A stretch of 64,000 bases of DNA from Pirellulales bacterium (lineage in GTDB: Bacteria; Planctomycetota; Planctomycetia; Pirellulales; JALHPA01), in NCBI GenBank assembly GCA_033762255.1, contig JANRLT010000027.1:1-64000 (forward strand), written 5' to 3'. The number at the start of each line of letters is the position of its first letter. Within the stretch, counting starts at the first letter, position 1. The notes beneath the pieces are model-generated. The model ran no database searches. It worked only from the letters and a program-made list of their open reading frames with translations, and had not been told where the DNA came from. Shown here piece after piece: positions 26,248 through 34,261 of the stretch. The position numbers were made by a program, and so were the translations under genes.

Positions 26248-26344
26248 GGCGAACGACAAAGCTCGCCTGCTGCGGCGGCTGGAGAGCCGTGGAACCTCGA
26301 AAAACCGTAATGCCCCCACGGTCAGGTGCAGCGCCTAGTTCGGC
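26248..26344 (-). other. attC-like recombination site behind the amide hydrolase gene
   Basis: Read leftward, this 97-bp imperfect palindrome opens GCCGAACTAGGCGCTGCACC and closes GCAGCAGGCGAGCTTTGTC then GTTCGCC. Inner pairing pieces are GCTGC/GCAGC and CCGTGG/CCACGG. The outer boxes pair as GCCGAAC/GTTCGCC apart from one position. It starts 29 bases past the hydrolase stop. This is the layout of integron attC sites, and I recall similar sites in planctomycete genomes. No integrase is visible. Confidence 0.6.
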
Positions 26345-26372
26345 GTGCCTTCGGTGTCGGTCGCCCCGATTG

Positions 26373-27413
26373 TCAGAACGGGGACTTGTCCACTTTCTTA
26401 AACTTGCCGCTCACGTCCCCGGACAACTCAATGTCATCCGGATTCAGGGACATCACTGGGGAGCCGGCGTCGAGCTTGAACTTGGTCAGGTCGGCCCACA
26501 TCACGTTCGGGCTGGTGGTGAGTTCGAAGAAGTAGCGGCCCTTGGTCACGTTGATGGCCGTCCGGTACTCGGTGTTGTACACGCCGAACCCGCCGTACGG
26601 AGCCCCGAACGGGACGGACACGTTCCGGATCACCGACAGCACGTTGGCGATCGCCTCCCGCTCGTTCTTCGGCTCAGGGAGGACCGCACCGAAGTACGAT
26701 GCCCGTTGGAAGCGGTGGACCGACCGCACGTTCCCCGGCAAGGGGGTGTCGCTGCTCGGCTTGGAGAAGTCCTGCTCCTTCAGCAGCCGGAGTTGTTCGC
26801 CGTACGCTGGCTCGTTGGTCATCACCCGGTAATCCTTGCTGTGGTGAATCTCGACCTTCCCCTTCACGTACTCGATGATGGCTGAATCGCCGGACGCGTC
26901 CTCGATAGCCCAGTGGACGGTGGCTTTCTCGCCGCGAGCCTTGCACATCACCGGCTGGATGTCCTTGAGCAGTTGGAGGGCCTCCTTCACGTCGGCCGCG
27001 TTGTCGAGCATGTACTGGAGCAGAATCACCGCGTTCACGCCGGGCTTGTTGACGTCTCGCTCACCGAAGTCGGCGGGAGTGAAGTGGAGCATGTGGCCGG
27101 CCAACCCCTTCTCGTTCACCCCATCGGCCGCCCCGAGATTCCAGATGGAGGTAACCATACTGCTGTACTTGGACGTCCACTTGACCGCGTTCTCCTTCAC
27201 GACGACCTCATCGCCCAACTTGCCGCCGTCTCGCATCACCCCGCGGGGGAACACCCAAAGGGTCGGCTCGGTTGTACCCGGCCAGTCCATGGTGCGGGCG
27301 GCGAACACCCCGAGCTTGATATTGTTCGACAGATATCGCGAACACGGGTAGGCCGGGGTCGCCACCAGCGCGGCACCCAGAACGAATAGGCAGATGATCG
27401 CGTAACGAGGCAT
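26373..27413 (-). CDS. secreted linear amide C-N hydrolase (choloylglycine hydrolase / penicillin V acylase family)
   Basis: A 346-residue Ntn-hydrolase. The signal peptide (IICLFVLGAALVATPAYP) is followed immediately by the catalytic nucleophile Cys24 in CSRYLSNN, exposed when the signal is removed. Further family blocks are FAARTMDWPG, DGVNEKGLAGHMLHF, VHWAIEDASGDSAIIEYV, RVMTNEPAY and RGRY-type strands near the end. Relatives cleave bile-salt, penicillin V or acyl-homoserine-lactone amides; the substrate here is unknown. Codon choice (many GTC, GTG, CCG and TTC codons) reads differently from its neighbours. A GTTCGGC box lies 29 bp before the ATG and an attC-like palindrome 29 bp after the stop, so it looks like a mobile gene cassette. 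Confidence 0.88.
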   Translation of the reverse strand: MPRYAIICLFVLGAALVATPAYPCSRYLSNNIKLGVFAARTMDWPGTTEPTLWVFPRGVMRDGGKLGDEVVVKENAVKWTSKYSSMVTSIWNLGAADGVNEKGLAGHMLHFTPADFGERDVNKPGVNAVILLQYMLDNAADVKEALQLLKDIQPVMCKARGEKATVHWAIEDASGDSAIIEYVKGKVEIHHSKDYRVMTNEPAYGEQLRLLKEQDFSKPSSDTPLPGNVRSVHRFQRASYFGAVLPEPKNEREAIANVLSVIRNVSVPFGAPYGGFGVYNTEYRTAINVTKGRYFFELTTSPNVMWADLTKFKLDAGSPVMSLNPDDIELSGDVSGKFKKVDKSPF

Positions 27414-27441
27414 TGCACCGCTCCTATCAGTAATGTGTGCC

Positions 27442-27448
27442 GCCGAAC
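27442..27448 (-). other. possible cassette boundary box upstream of the amide hydrolase
   Basis: GTTCGGC (read leftward) is followed by a short 28-bp leader and the hydrolase ATG at 27413, as expected where a cassette begins. It matches the outer box of the downstream attC-like site. No matching left half is visible upstream, so it could be a secondary insertion point. Confidence 0.35.
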
Positions 27449-27488
27449 ATTGTATGATCCAAGCTTTTCACTGGGGTATTTGTCATAT

Positions 27489-27610
27489 CTAGTGTAGTGT
27501 CTCTTAATTAAGGGAACCACAAATCATCACCGAAAACTAATTTTTCTTAGTATTGGACCGGGATTTTCAAATTTCTAAAAAGTTGCCATCAGTGTGAGAC
27601 TCTACACTAG
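27489..27610. mobile_element. MITE-like 122-bp element with terminal inverted repeats
   Basis: The ends CTAGTGTAGTGTCTC (27489-27503) and GAGACTCTACACTAG (27596-27610) are inverted repeats with one mismatch in 15. They enclose about 92 bp of AT-rich, non-coding DNA. This is the shape of a miniature element or IS remnant. No target-site duplication is clear, and no second copy is seen in the window. Confidence 0.5.
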
Positions 27611-28535
27611 GACAGCTATACAGCGATTTTCACGTATAGTACAGTCTTAATATACGCCTGTCAATCAGTGCATATTCCTTATGACACAGTAGTGAAATCC
27701 ATTCTGGAAAGTTCGCCAACACGTCATATCCAGTAATATGCTTTCTAGCTAAACAATTCACGGCTAGTACTTTTTTTTGAAGACAGCCAACAGTTTTAGG
27801 CTATTGGTCCGGATGACGCAACCGCGTTGCGGCAGGAATTTTGGCTTGCCATATTCCCAGGGTAACCGCTGCGCGGCAACCCAGGGCTGAGTTTCTTAAC
27901 CGCGATGCGGTAGATTCCCTCTTCCAGAGCTCTCCCGCTGGATGATTGATTCAAATGGGACGCACGATCAGGAAAAGGGAGGGGGCGAATTCAGAAGCAG
28001 GAATGTCGAAAGCAAAATTTCACCGCGAAGCGGTTTCGTATCGTAGCCGTGGGCCCAAGCCCACGGTTCGGGTAAGCAAATTATCATCTCGCCGCGTCGC
28101 GGCGACGTCGTGTCTGGTTGGCGTTTATTTGTAGGTAGAAGAAAGTGCATCCGTCGCCGCCATGAATGTAGCAGGCACCGTCTCCGGTGCCGTGTCATTC
28201 CGTCGCCGATGCGCGGCTAAAGGAGAGGTAGGACAGTTTTGCATCCCCCGGATAGTCGCTGCGCGGTAACCCGGGGCTAAGGGCTGTAACTGCTTCGCGG
28301 TAGAAAGGCATTTAACCAAAATCCAAATTCCAGTAACCAAAATCTAACAGGCCCCGCGCTCCGCTGCGCGTCGCGGCTAAACAAATACTAGATCGGCGAG
28401 TAAAACTTGCCACTACGAATACGGCGACGAAACGTCACCGCTACGGACAGTTCGGCGACGGAGTCGCCTCCTACAATTCATTCTCACCCCATATCCCGCG
28501 TCCCACACCTCGCGTCCCACAAGCCTCCCGCCGGC
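27611..28535. repeat. AT-rich then repeat-rich non-coding region
   Basis: The first part (to about 27790) is AT-rich with no features recognised. Then come GACGCAACCGCGTTGCGG (about 27815; also 49141), CGCTGCGCGGCAACCCAGGG (about 27870) with a relative at 28250-28290, GGCACCGTCTCCGGTGCC (about 28170), an inverted CCGCGCTCCGCTGCGCGTCG unit (28353 on), GGCGAGTAAAACTTGCC and GGCGACGGAGTCGCCTCCTA (28392-28475). A period-7 tract (CGCGTCC, CACACCT, CGCGTCC) runs up to the rhodanese stop. No gene is supported. Confidence 0.65.
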
Positions 28536-28871
28536 CTAATACCGCGGCACAGACGGATCGACTTGCAGCGACCAGTCCTCAATTCCGCCAGCCAGATTTT
28601 GCGCTTGCGCGTATCCCTGTTCCCGCAGCCATTTGGTCGCCCGCATACTCCGTCCGCCGTGGTGGCAATGGACAATGATCGGCCGGTGGCGGTGCGGCTC
28701 CAGCTCCGCGACCCGGTTGGGCAATTCCCCCAACGGGATCAAGATCGATCCGGCGATGCTGGCCGTGGCGTACTCGTCCGGCTCGCGCACATCCAAAATC
28801 ACCAAATCCTGCCCCCCCTGCCGCATCTGGCGCAAGGTATGCACGTCAATTTCTAGCGGTAAATCGGACAT
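28536..28871 (-). CDS. rhodanese-like domain protein
   Basis: A single-domain rhodanese of about 111 residues, a putative sulfur or thiol transfer enzyme of the cytoplasm. The domain has VILDVREPDEY, the active-site loop CHHGGRS (Cys in the CxxGxR pattern) and the terminal NLAGGIEDWSLQVD, which is typical of the GlpE/ThiF-associated type. The ATG is chosen because it gives MSDLPLEIDVHTL; the open codons upstream lack similarity. It stands alone and divergent from the TlpA-like gene. The partner protein is not evident. Confidence 0.9.
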   Translation of the reverse strand: MSDLPLEIDVHTLRQMRQGGQDLVILDVREPDEYATASIAGSILIPLGELPNRVAELEPHRHRPIIVHCHHGGRSMRATKWLREQGYAQAQNLAGGIEDWSLQVDPSVPRY

Positions 28872-29201
28872 GGTTCTCGACTGGAAAAGAGGTTCCGGGG
28901 GGGAGAGTCTGACTACACTAGGGGGCAAAACGATCTCGCGCTCAACTTAACATATTATCCCTTCCGGGGCAAAGCACGGCCACCCCCGCTTGCCCGTAAA
29001 AAACCCACAAAAAATCGCTGTCAGTCCCCTGGCAAATGGGATACAATAAGGCCACGGGGCAATTTTTATCCTGGAGATTGAACGGGTTGTTTGCTCCGCG
29101 CCCCTCCGCGGAATTGGCGGCAGCCTGCATGCCGCCAATCTATCAGCAAACAGGGTCAGTTCCCGCGCGGCGTATCACTTTTTTTTGCAAGAGTCAATTT
29201 T

Positions 29202-30449
29202 ATGAAGCGATCAATTTGGGTTGTGGGGCATTCCGGACCGCGGGTAAGCTTGGGCCTGGCTGTGGCCGTGTCGCTCACGTTTGTTTTCACCTCCGCAGCT
29301 TTGCGGGCAGCGGAAGATTCCCCTCCCGCGGCGCAAGCCCAGCAGGAAAAGCCCGCCAGCGAAGATCCCGCCGCCAAAGGCGGATTTGATCCCTTTAATG
29401 TTCCCAACGTCATGGGGGAGGAACTGCGCGGCTACTTTGAAAAGCTGAGCGCCTGGCAACCGGCGTTTGACCCCGCCGCCCGCCGCGATAAAGAATTACA
29501 AATGAAACTGCGGGACGAATATCTTCGCTCGCGCAAAAATCTGGTGGCAGTCGCGGATAAACTGTTGGCCGAAAAGCCCGAGGAAGCTGTGCGCATCCAG
29601 GTCACCCAGGCCAAATGGATGTCGCTGCGGCTGCTCAGTAACTTTGAAGACTCGTACACCGCCCCTTATGAAAAGCTGACCCAGGAATTAATGACCGATT
29701 CCAATCCCGAGTTAGCCCAAATGGCGCAGCGGATGCACTTGATGAATCGGATTTCCGGTTTGGTCGAGGAAACATCCAAGGAATCACCCCAGCAAGTTTA
29801 CGCCGACGTGATGAAGCTGGCCAACGCCAGCAAAGAAGTCAATCCAGAAACACTGGGCCTGCTGGACAACACCGCATATATCATGGAAATGATCGGCCAA
29901 TATCCCCTGGCCACGGAAATTCATAACTGGGTGATCAAGGCGGCCCAACAACAACCCAGCCCGCAATTAGAACAAGCCAAGGGACAATCGGAAAAAGCGC
30001 TCAAACGCATTGGCCTGATCGGTCAACCGCTGGACCTCAAGGGACACTTGCTGGACGGGAGCGAGATTGATCTAAGCAACTACAAAGGCAAAGTCGTGTT
30101 GGTCGATTTTTGGGCCACGTGGTGCGGCCCGTGCATTGCGGAGTTGCCCAATGTCCAGGAAAACTACAAAAAGTACCATGACGAGGGGTTTGAGGTGATC
30201 GGGATCAGCCTGGACGAAACGGTGGAACCATTGGTCGAATTTATCAAGGAAAAGAACCTCCCCTGGTCGCAAATTTTTAGCAAGGACGAGTCCACCCGCG
30301 GCTTTAGCGATCCCCGTGTGGATCAATTTGGCGTGAACGGCATCCCGGCCACGTTCCTCGTGGGCAAGGATGGCAAGATCGTCCATGTCAACGTGCGCGG
30401 TCATCGCCTGGGCAAATTGCTCGAGGAAATGCTGGGCCCGCAAAAGTAA
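29202..30449 (+). CDS. TlpA-like thiol-disulfide oxidoreductase with helical N-domain
   Basis: A 415-residue exported protein. The signal peptide (about 1-35, LGLAVAVSLTFVFTSAALRA) precedes an Ala/Pro/Lys-rich linker, then a helical region of about 170 residues. The thioredoxin domain (from about 275) has KVVLVDFWATWCGPC (redox pair C308/C311), VIGISLDE and the cis-Pro loop NGIPATFLV. Planctomycetes carry many such TlpA/ResA-like proteins. It probably reduces or oxidises cysteines of envelope proteins. The ATG at 29202 is chosen because the signal peptide starts there (MKRSIWVVG). No cytochrome-maturation genes are nearby. Confidence 0.9.
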   Translation: MKRSIWVVGHSGPRVSLGLAVAVSLTFVFTSAALRAAEDSPPAAQAQQEKPASEDPAAKGGFDPFNVPNVMGEELRGYFEKLSAWQPAFDPAARRDKELQMKLRDEYLRSRKNLVAVADKLLAEKPEEAVRIQVTQAKWMSLRLLSNFEDSYTAPYEKLTQELMTDSNPELAQMAQRMHLMNRISGLVEETSKESPQQVYADVMKLANASKEVNPETLGLLDNTAYIMEMIGQYPLATEIHNWVIKAAQQQPSPQLEQAKGQSEKALKRIGLIGQPLDLKGHLLDGSEIDLSNYKGKVVLVDFWATWCGPCIAELPNVQENYKKYHDEGFEVIGISLDETVEPLVEFIKEKNLPWSQIFSKDESTRGFSDPRVDQFGVNGIPATFLVGKDGKIVHVNVRGHRLGKLLEEMLGPQK

Positions 30450-30636
30450 CAAAGCCGACGATGGCATTATCGGTGGAGAGCAGGGGGGACAAAACTGGTT
30501 TTGCCCCCTATCGTCCAACAACCCGGGGATTGGCGATTACGCGAGAGCGGCACATTACTAGCGATGCTGTTGGCATCGCGATCAAATGCGGCATGCGTAA
30601 AAAGTGATTCCCGGCATTACTTCTTTAATGCGCTCT

Positions 30637-31725
30637 CTAGGCCGCGCGGCGCAATTGAGATTCGGTAGAACCAGCCGTCGTGGGTTGACCCGCATTGCCG
30701 CGTGACGGACCGATGGGCCTTCCCGCCGAGGATTCGCCCAGTGTCGCCGGATCGATCCGCATGTGGACCGCGCGGTTTGCCCTCAGCAGAGCCGCGCAGG
30801 CCAAACGTGTGTCACGTAGTTTTTCACGATGGAGGCGGCCCGCCTGATATTGGGCGGAGGCGCGCATTCTTCCGGCTAGTTGCAGCCAGGCGGCAGGCCG
30901 CCAACATTGGCCCGCCCATTCCAACAGACAGTCCAGGGGATGCCGCGCGAGCGCGTCCAACCAGCTTTCGAACAGGCAATTGCGCTGGTAAAGCTGTTCG
31001 GCGCGATAGCCGCGGGTGTAACCTGGATTCGAGGCGGCGGCAAGATCGCGATCAAATTGCGCGGCATCGGCCAGGACGACGGAATTTGGCTCGTGGATGT
31101 GATCATAACCCACCGCCGCGAGCATCAGGCCTAGATCCACGCTGGCCCAGGCGGGACCAACTTTGTCGCAAAATTTGGCCCCCAGCAGTTCGAGCGCCAT
31201 GGTGCGGTAAAAACCCGCTTGCAATAGCGGCCCGGCGCTGGCGGGGGCCATTCCAGGGGTTTTGCCGATGGCGGTAGGATCATCGCCGGTGTTGGCAAAT
31301 CCGCTGGATGTGTTCAGGATGACAGGCCCCCGCCGCGGGTCATAACCCCACCCGCTGGCCAAGAGGCGTTGTGGTTGAGCTTGGCTGACAAGCTGCGGGG
31401 CGATGGTCGCCACGCGGGGATCTTGAAAATGGGCCAGTGGCAAATCCGCCCAGCCCGCGGTGACCTGGATACCGGCGGTGCCAATAAACAGGTACGGGGA
31501 TTGGACTTGTTCCAGGGCAAAGTTGAGGCAGTCCAGCACATTTCCGCGGGGGGGCGCTTGTAAAAAAGTCACTTCCCCGGCGAGTTGGTACGGGTCGTCA
31601 TAAGGGCGATTAAAGACCGCCAAAATTTCGCAGTCCGGGGGGCGGTGCTCCAGGAACGAGACCAACGTCGGCTCCATCGCGTCCGTTGGCCCTGGCACGG
31701 GCAATATGCACGTTAATCTCGGCAC
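30637..31725 (-). CDS. family-2-type glycosyltransferase-like protein
   Basis: A 362-residue protein with a GT-A-like N-terminal fold: RLTCILPVPGPTDAMEPTLVSFLEHR, EILAVFNRPYDDP, a conserved-type NVLDCLNFALEQVQSPYLFIG block and a later AGPLLQAGFYRTMALELLGAKF (the acceptor-side block of GT2 enzymes). The classic D-x-D is replaced (GTAGIQV), so the metal site is doubtful. The C-terminal region is Arg/Ala-rich and not recognised. Start: a GTG at 31725 preceded by AAGGAAGG six bases away, far better than the in-frame TTG upstream. A role in polysaccharide synthesis is inferred; there are no sugar genes beside it. Confidence 0.65.
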   Translation of the reverse strand: MPRLTCILPVPGPTDAMEPTLVSFLEHRPPDCEILAVFNRPYDDPYQLAGEVTFLQAPPRGNVLDCLNFALEQVQSPYLFIGTAGIQVTAGWADLPLAHFQDPRVATIAPQLVSQAQPQRLLASGWGYDPRRGPVILNTSSGFANTGDDPTAIGKTPGMAPASAGPLLQAGFYRTMALELLGAKFCDKVGPAWASVDLGLMLAAVGYDHIHEPNSVVLADAAQFDRDLAAASNPGYTRGYRAEQLYQRNCLFESWLDALARHPLDCLLEWAGQCWRPAAWLQLAGRMRASAQYQAGRLHREKLRDTRLACAALLRANRAVHMRIDPATLGESSAGRPIGPSRGNAGQPTTAGSTESQLRRAA

Positions 31726-32236
31726 GGTGAACCTTCCTTGGTTAACCGCCAAAGGCGTCGCGCCCTGGTGTCAAAAAACTACGGTTGGCGGGAATGCCGC
31801 TGGGAAATCTGGCCAGCAACCGCGATTTTTTCGCGGTGGGTGCCGCCTGTTCCCGCTGGTCAGGTCAAAGACCGCTGGGTTGCTGGCGGCCAACAAGCAA
31901 AAGATGATCCACGATTGTTAATTTCGGCAAGGAACGGATCGCAAATTCAGCTTCAAACAAAAAAAACAACAATCCGGCCTGTTCCGCCGGGAACCTGCCC
32001 GTGAATCCCCATGTCCCTTGAATCTGACCAAATCGTCGTCGCTAAAATTAGCAAATCAGGGGAATTTTTCGATATTGATTGCCATCGGTGTAAAGATGTG
32101 GAATGGGTGTGGGGGCTTGCGAGAGCCGGGATTTCGCAGTAATTTTAGAGATTGAGCAAATTTTGCCGCAATCAGCCCCAGCGTGGGCAAATAGCCAAAA
32201 AACGGAATGAAGGGGAGTTTTGCTGCCTGGGAAAAT
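31726..32236. other. intergenic region, nothing recognised
   Basis: About 510 bp between the divergent glycosyltransferase-like gene and tRNA-Met. No plausible coding frame, repeat or strong hairpin was seen. Promoters for both flanking transcripts must lie here, but no clear -35/-10 pair could be chosen. Confidence 0.5.
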
Positions 32237-32310
32237 GGCGACGTAGCTCAGTCGGTTAGAGCAACGGCTTCATAAGCCGTGTGTCGGCGGTTCGAATCCG
32301 CCCGTCGCTA
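32237..32310 (+). tRNA. tRNA-Met (CAU), elongator type
   Basis: A 74-nt cloverleaf. The acceptor stem GGCGACG pairs with CGTCGCT (one G-T), discriminator A. The D-arm region is AGCTCAGTCGGTTAGAGCA, the anticodon stem-loop ACGGC-TTCATAA-GCCGT has anticodon CAT, and the T-arm is GGCGG-TTCGAAT-CCGCC. It resembles elongator tRNA-Met, with a paired first base as expected. CCA is not encoded. A decayed methyltransferase lies directly downstream. Confidence 0.95.
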
Positions 32311-32340
32311 GTTGAACTTATCCAGAAGGCGCGCCCCATG

Positions 32341-32771
32341 CCAAAACCGCGGTCAAACCCAAGCTAGCACCCATTAAACCGATGCTAAAATCATCGGGCA
32401 TAGCTTTTCAGGGATCTATTTTCAGGAAAAAAATCTTAGCCACAAAATCCAGTAGACTCATGGCAATTAACTGGAGTTTAATTTCAGTCCTCATTATGGG
32501 TAGATGGATTGAGTGTTCGTGGATGGGGCACATCCCTATGCGTCGGTCGTGTCCGATACCCGACACGCGCTCAAAATGCTGCGTCACCGGAGGAGTGGTT
32601 TTGTGGTATGATTTTGCCAATTACGGCGACTCCAACGATGAGACGCGGGCGATCGCCGATGAACAAGAGACGTAGTCTTTATGGCCAATTGGCAACACAC
32701 AACTAGTGATTCATCAAGCAGCCCCAGAATCTCTCTGGAAATTGAGTATAAAGACTAGCCAGGCAAAATGA
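32341..32771 (+). pseudogene. decayed class I SAM-dependent methyltransferase
   Basis: The frame starting at 32342 reads DAKIIGHSFSGIYFQEKNL, then HKIQ*THGN*LEFNF, SPHYG*MD*, then VFVDGAHPYASVVSDTRHA, LKMLRH. The block FVDGAHxYxxVxxDT is the core of Methyltransf_24-type methyltransferases. A one-base shift near 32590 moves the match to another frame (GGVVLWYDFANYGD, TRAIADEQET), followed by a stop at 32673 and then NTQLVIH. In all there are stops at 32375, 32453, 32468, 32501, 32510 and 32673 plus a frameshift, so it is clearly dead. It begins just 30 bp after tRNA-Met, a common island insertion point. Confidence 0.75.
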
Positions 32772-32928
32772 GAAAAAGGTACCGGCATTCCGCTCGCGAA
32801 AGGAATTGTTAAATATCGATTAGAAAATTCACAAAAAAATGAAATAGCGCTGCCTCCTAACATGAATCTAACAATTGGTCTTTATACTGTTATGTTCTCT
32901 TAACGGATACTCAGAGCAGAGCGGTATT

Positions 32929-33921
32929 ATGAAGTCACCTTACGCGCGGCAGCGCGGATTTACTCTAGTGGAATTACTGGTCGTCATCGGAATCATTGGG
33001 ATTCTGGTGGCGCTCTTGCTACCCGCCATCCAAATGGCGCGCGAGGCCGCCCGCCGTACGCAGTGCAAAAACAATCTGCGGCAAATCGCGCTGGGCCTGA
33101 ACAACTATCTTTCCACGCGCAAAAAGTTTCCCCCCGGGCAAAAGATTTTTCACGAAACATTAGAAGATCGCAATCTGCGTTTCGCCTGGTCCACCTTTAT
33201 GCTGGGATATATAGAGGAAGACACCGTTTATAAAAAATTGGACCTCAAGAAAGGGATCACCCATCCGGCCAATCTAGAACTAGGTCGGCAAAAGGTAAAC
33301 GTCTATCTGTGCCCCAGCACCAATATTATTGATCGGACACGGGAAGCGGATGGTTTTCTTAAGCGGGACTTGGATGTTCCGCAGGATGGCAATGACGACC
33401 CCAACCAGGGAGGGGGCCTGGCCTGTATTGATTATGGTGGCGTCGGCGGTCCGACCAGCCAGGACGCCAAGGACCTCAAGGGTCAATCTTATGGCGAAAA
33501 TCGCGGTATTTTGTGCAATATTGACATCAAAAAGAATCCCAAATCCGCCATCGAGGTCGCCCCACGCATGATTACGGACGGCATGACCAAAACCATGTGC
33601 CTGGCCGAATGCACCGGCCGCGGACTGGGTGATCCCGGACGCAAGGTTACCACCAATCTGCGCCTGGATGGCGCCTGGGCTAGCGGCGATAACACCTTTC
33701 GCGTGGGAGAGACCCCAGTGAATACGGCCCATGGCAATAGTTACTTGGCGGGGGGCAATCAATGGACGAACGAGGATATCGTGTCGGATCATGTCAGCGG
33801 GGCGCACATCGCCATGTGCGACGCGTCAGTCCATTATCTCAATGCCGAGACCGCGCTGAATGTCATTTGGTATTTGGCCTCGCGCAATGGGGACGAGACG
33901 ATCCCCAGCGGCTGGGAATAA
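32929..33921 (+). CDS. DUF1559 (SBP_bac_10) protein with prepilin-type N-terminus
   Basis: A 330-residue member of the DUF1559 family, which is greatly expanded in planctomycetes. The N-terminus carries a type IV prepilin/pseudopilin signal (RQRG then [24 protein letters not shown], cut after G). Next is the family block [25 protein letters not shown], then a Gly/Asp-rich globular domain ending [18 protein letters not shown], the C-terminal H-x-G motif of the family. It probably assembles in the envelope or as a pilin-like fibre; the function is unknown. The ATG at 32929 fits the prepilin leader. The large PEP-CTERM gene follows 340 bp downstream. Confidence 0.93.
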   Translation: MKSPYARQRGFTLVELLVVIGIIGILVALLLPAIQMAREAARRTQCKNNLRQIALGLNNYLSTRKKFPPGQKIFHETLEDRNLRFAWSTFMLGYIEEDTVYKKLDLKKGITHPANLELGRQKVNVYLCPSTNIIDRTREADGFLKRDLDVPQDGNDDPNQGGGLACIDYGGVGGPTSQDAKDLKGQSYGENRGILCNIDIKKNPKSAIEVAPRMITDGMTKTMCLAECTGRGLGDPGRKVTTNLRLDGAWASGDNTFRVGETPVNTAHGNSYLAGGNQWTNEDIVSDHVSGAHIAMCDASVHYLNAETALNVIWYLASRNGDETIPSGWE

Positions 33922-34261
33922 TCCGCTTGACGGAATTGCCGGTGGGGAGCCTCTCTTTTTTTGATTGTGATTCCGGTCAAAACCTGTCTCATGCGCAGGG
34001 CATCCCGACAAAAAAATTGTCGAAAATAACATCCTTGCGCTAACCGCAGGGGAGATACCGGCGACCAAAGGTTGTTCATGGATATCGTAACAGCGGCTTA
34101 ATGCAATTCTAACAAATCTCTAACACCCGATTAAAAATTATTCGCGCGGCAATGATTATATTAGGTGTTTAATCAAGTTTTTTCGTGCGCGGGGCGGTTT
34201 TCGTTTTCTATTAAAATTCACCGTTCTTTTTGGTTTCTACTTCTTTTTGTGTCGAGCATCC

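Noticed and set aside
26289-26885. 198-residue plus-strand frame opposite the amide hydrolase
   Set aside because: It is antisense to a well-supported Ntn-hydrolase and begins inside the attC-like site.
32382-32675. 97-residue open frame as an intact gene
   Set aside because: Only its last third carries methyltransferase similarity, continuing from a different frame with many stops; it is part of a pseudogene.
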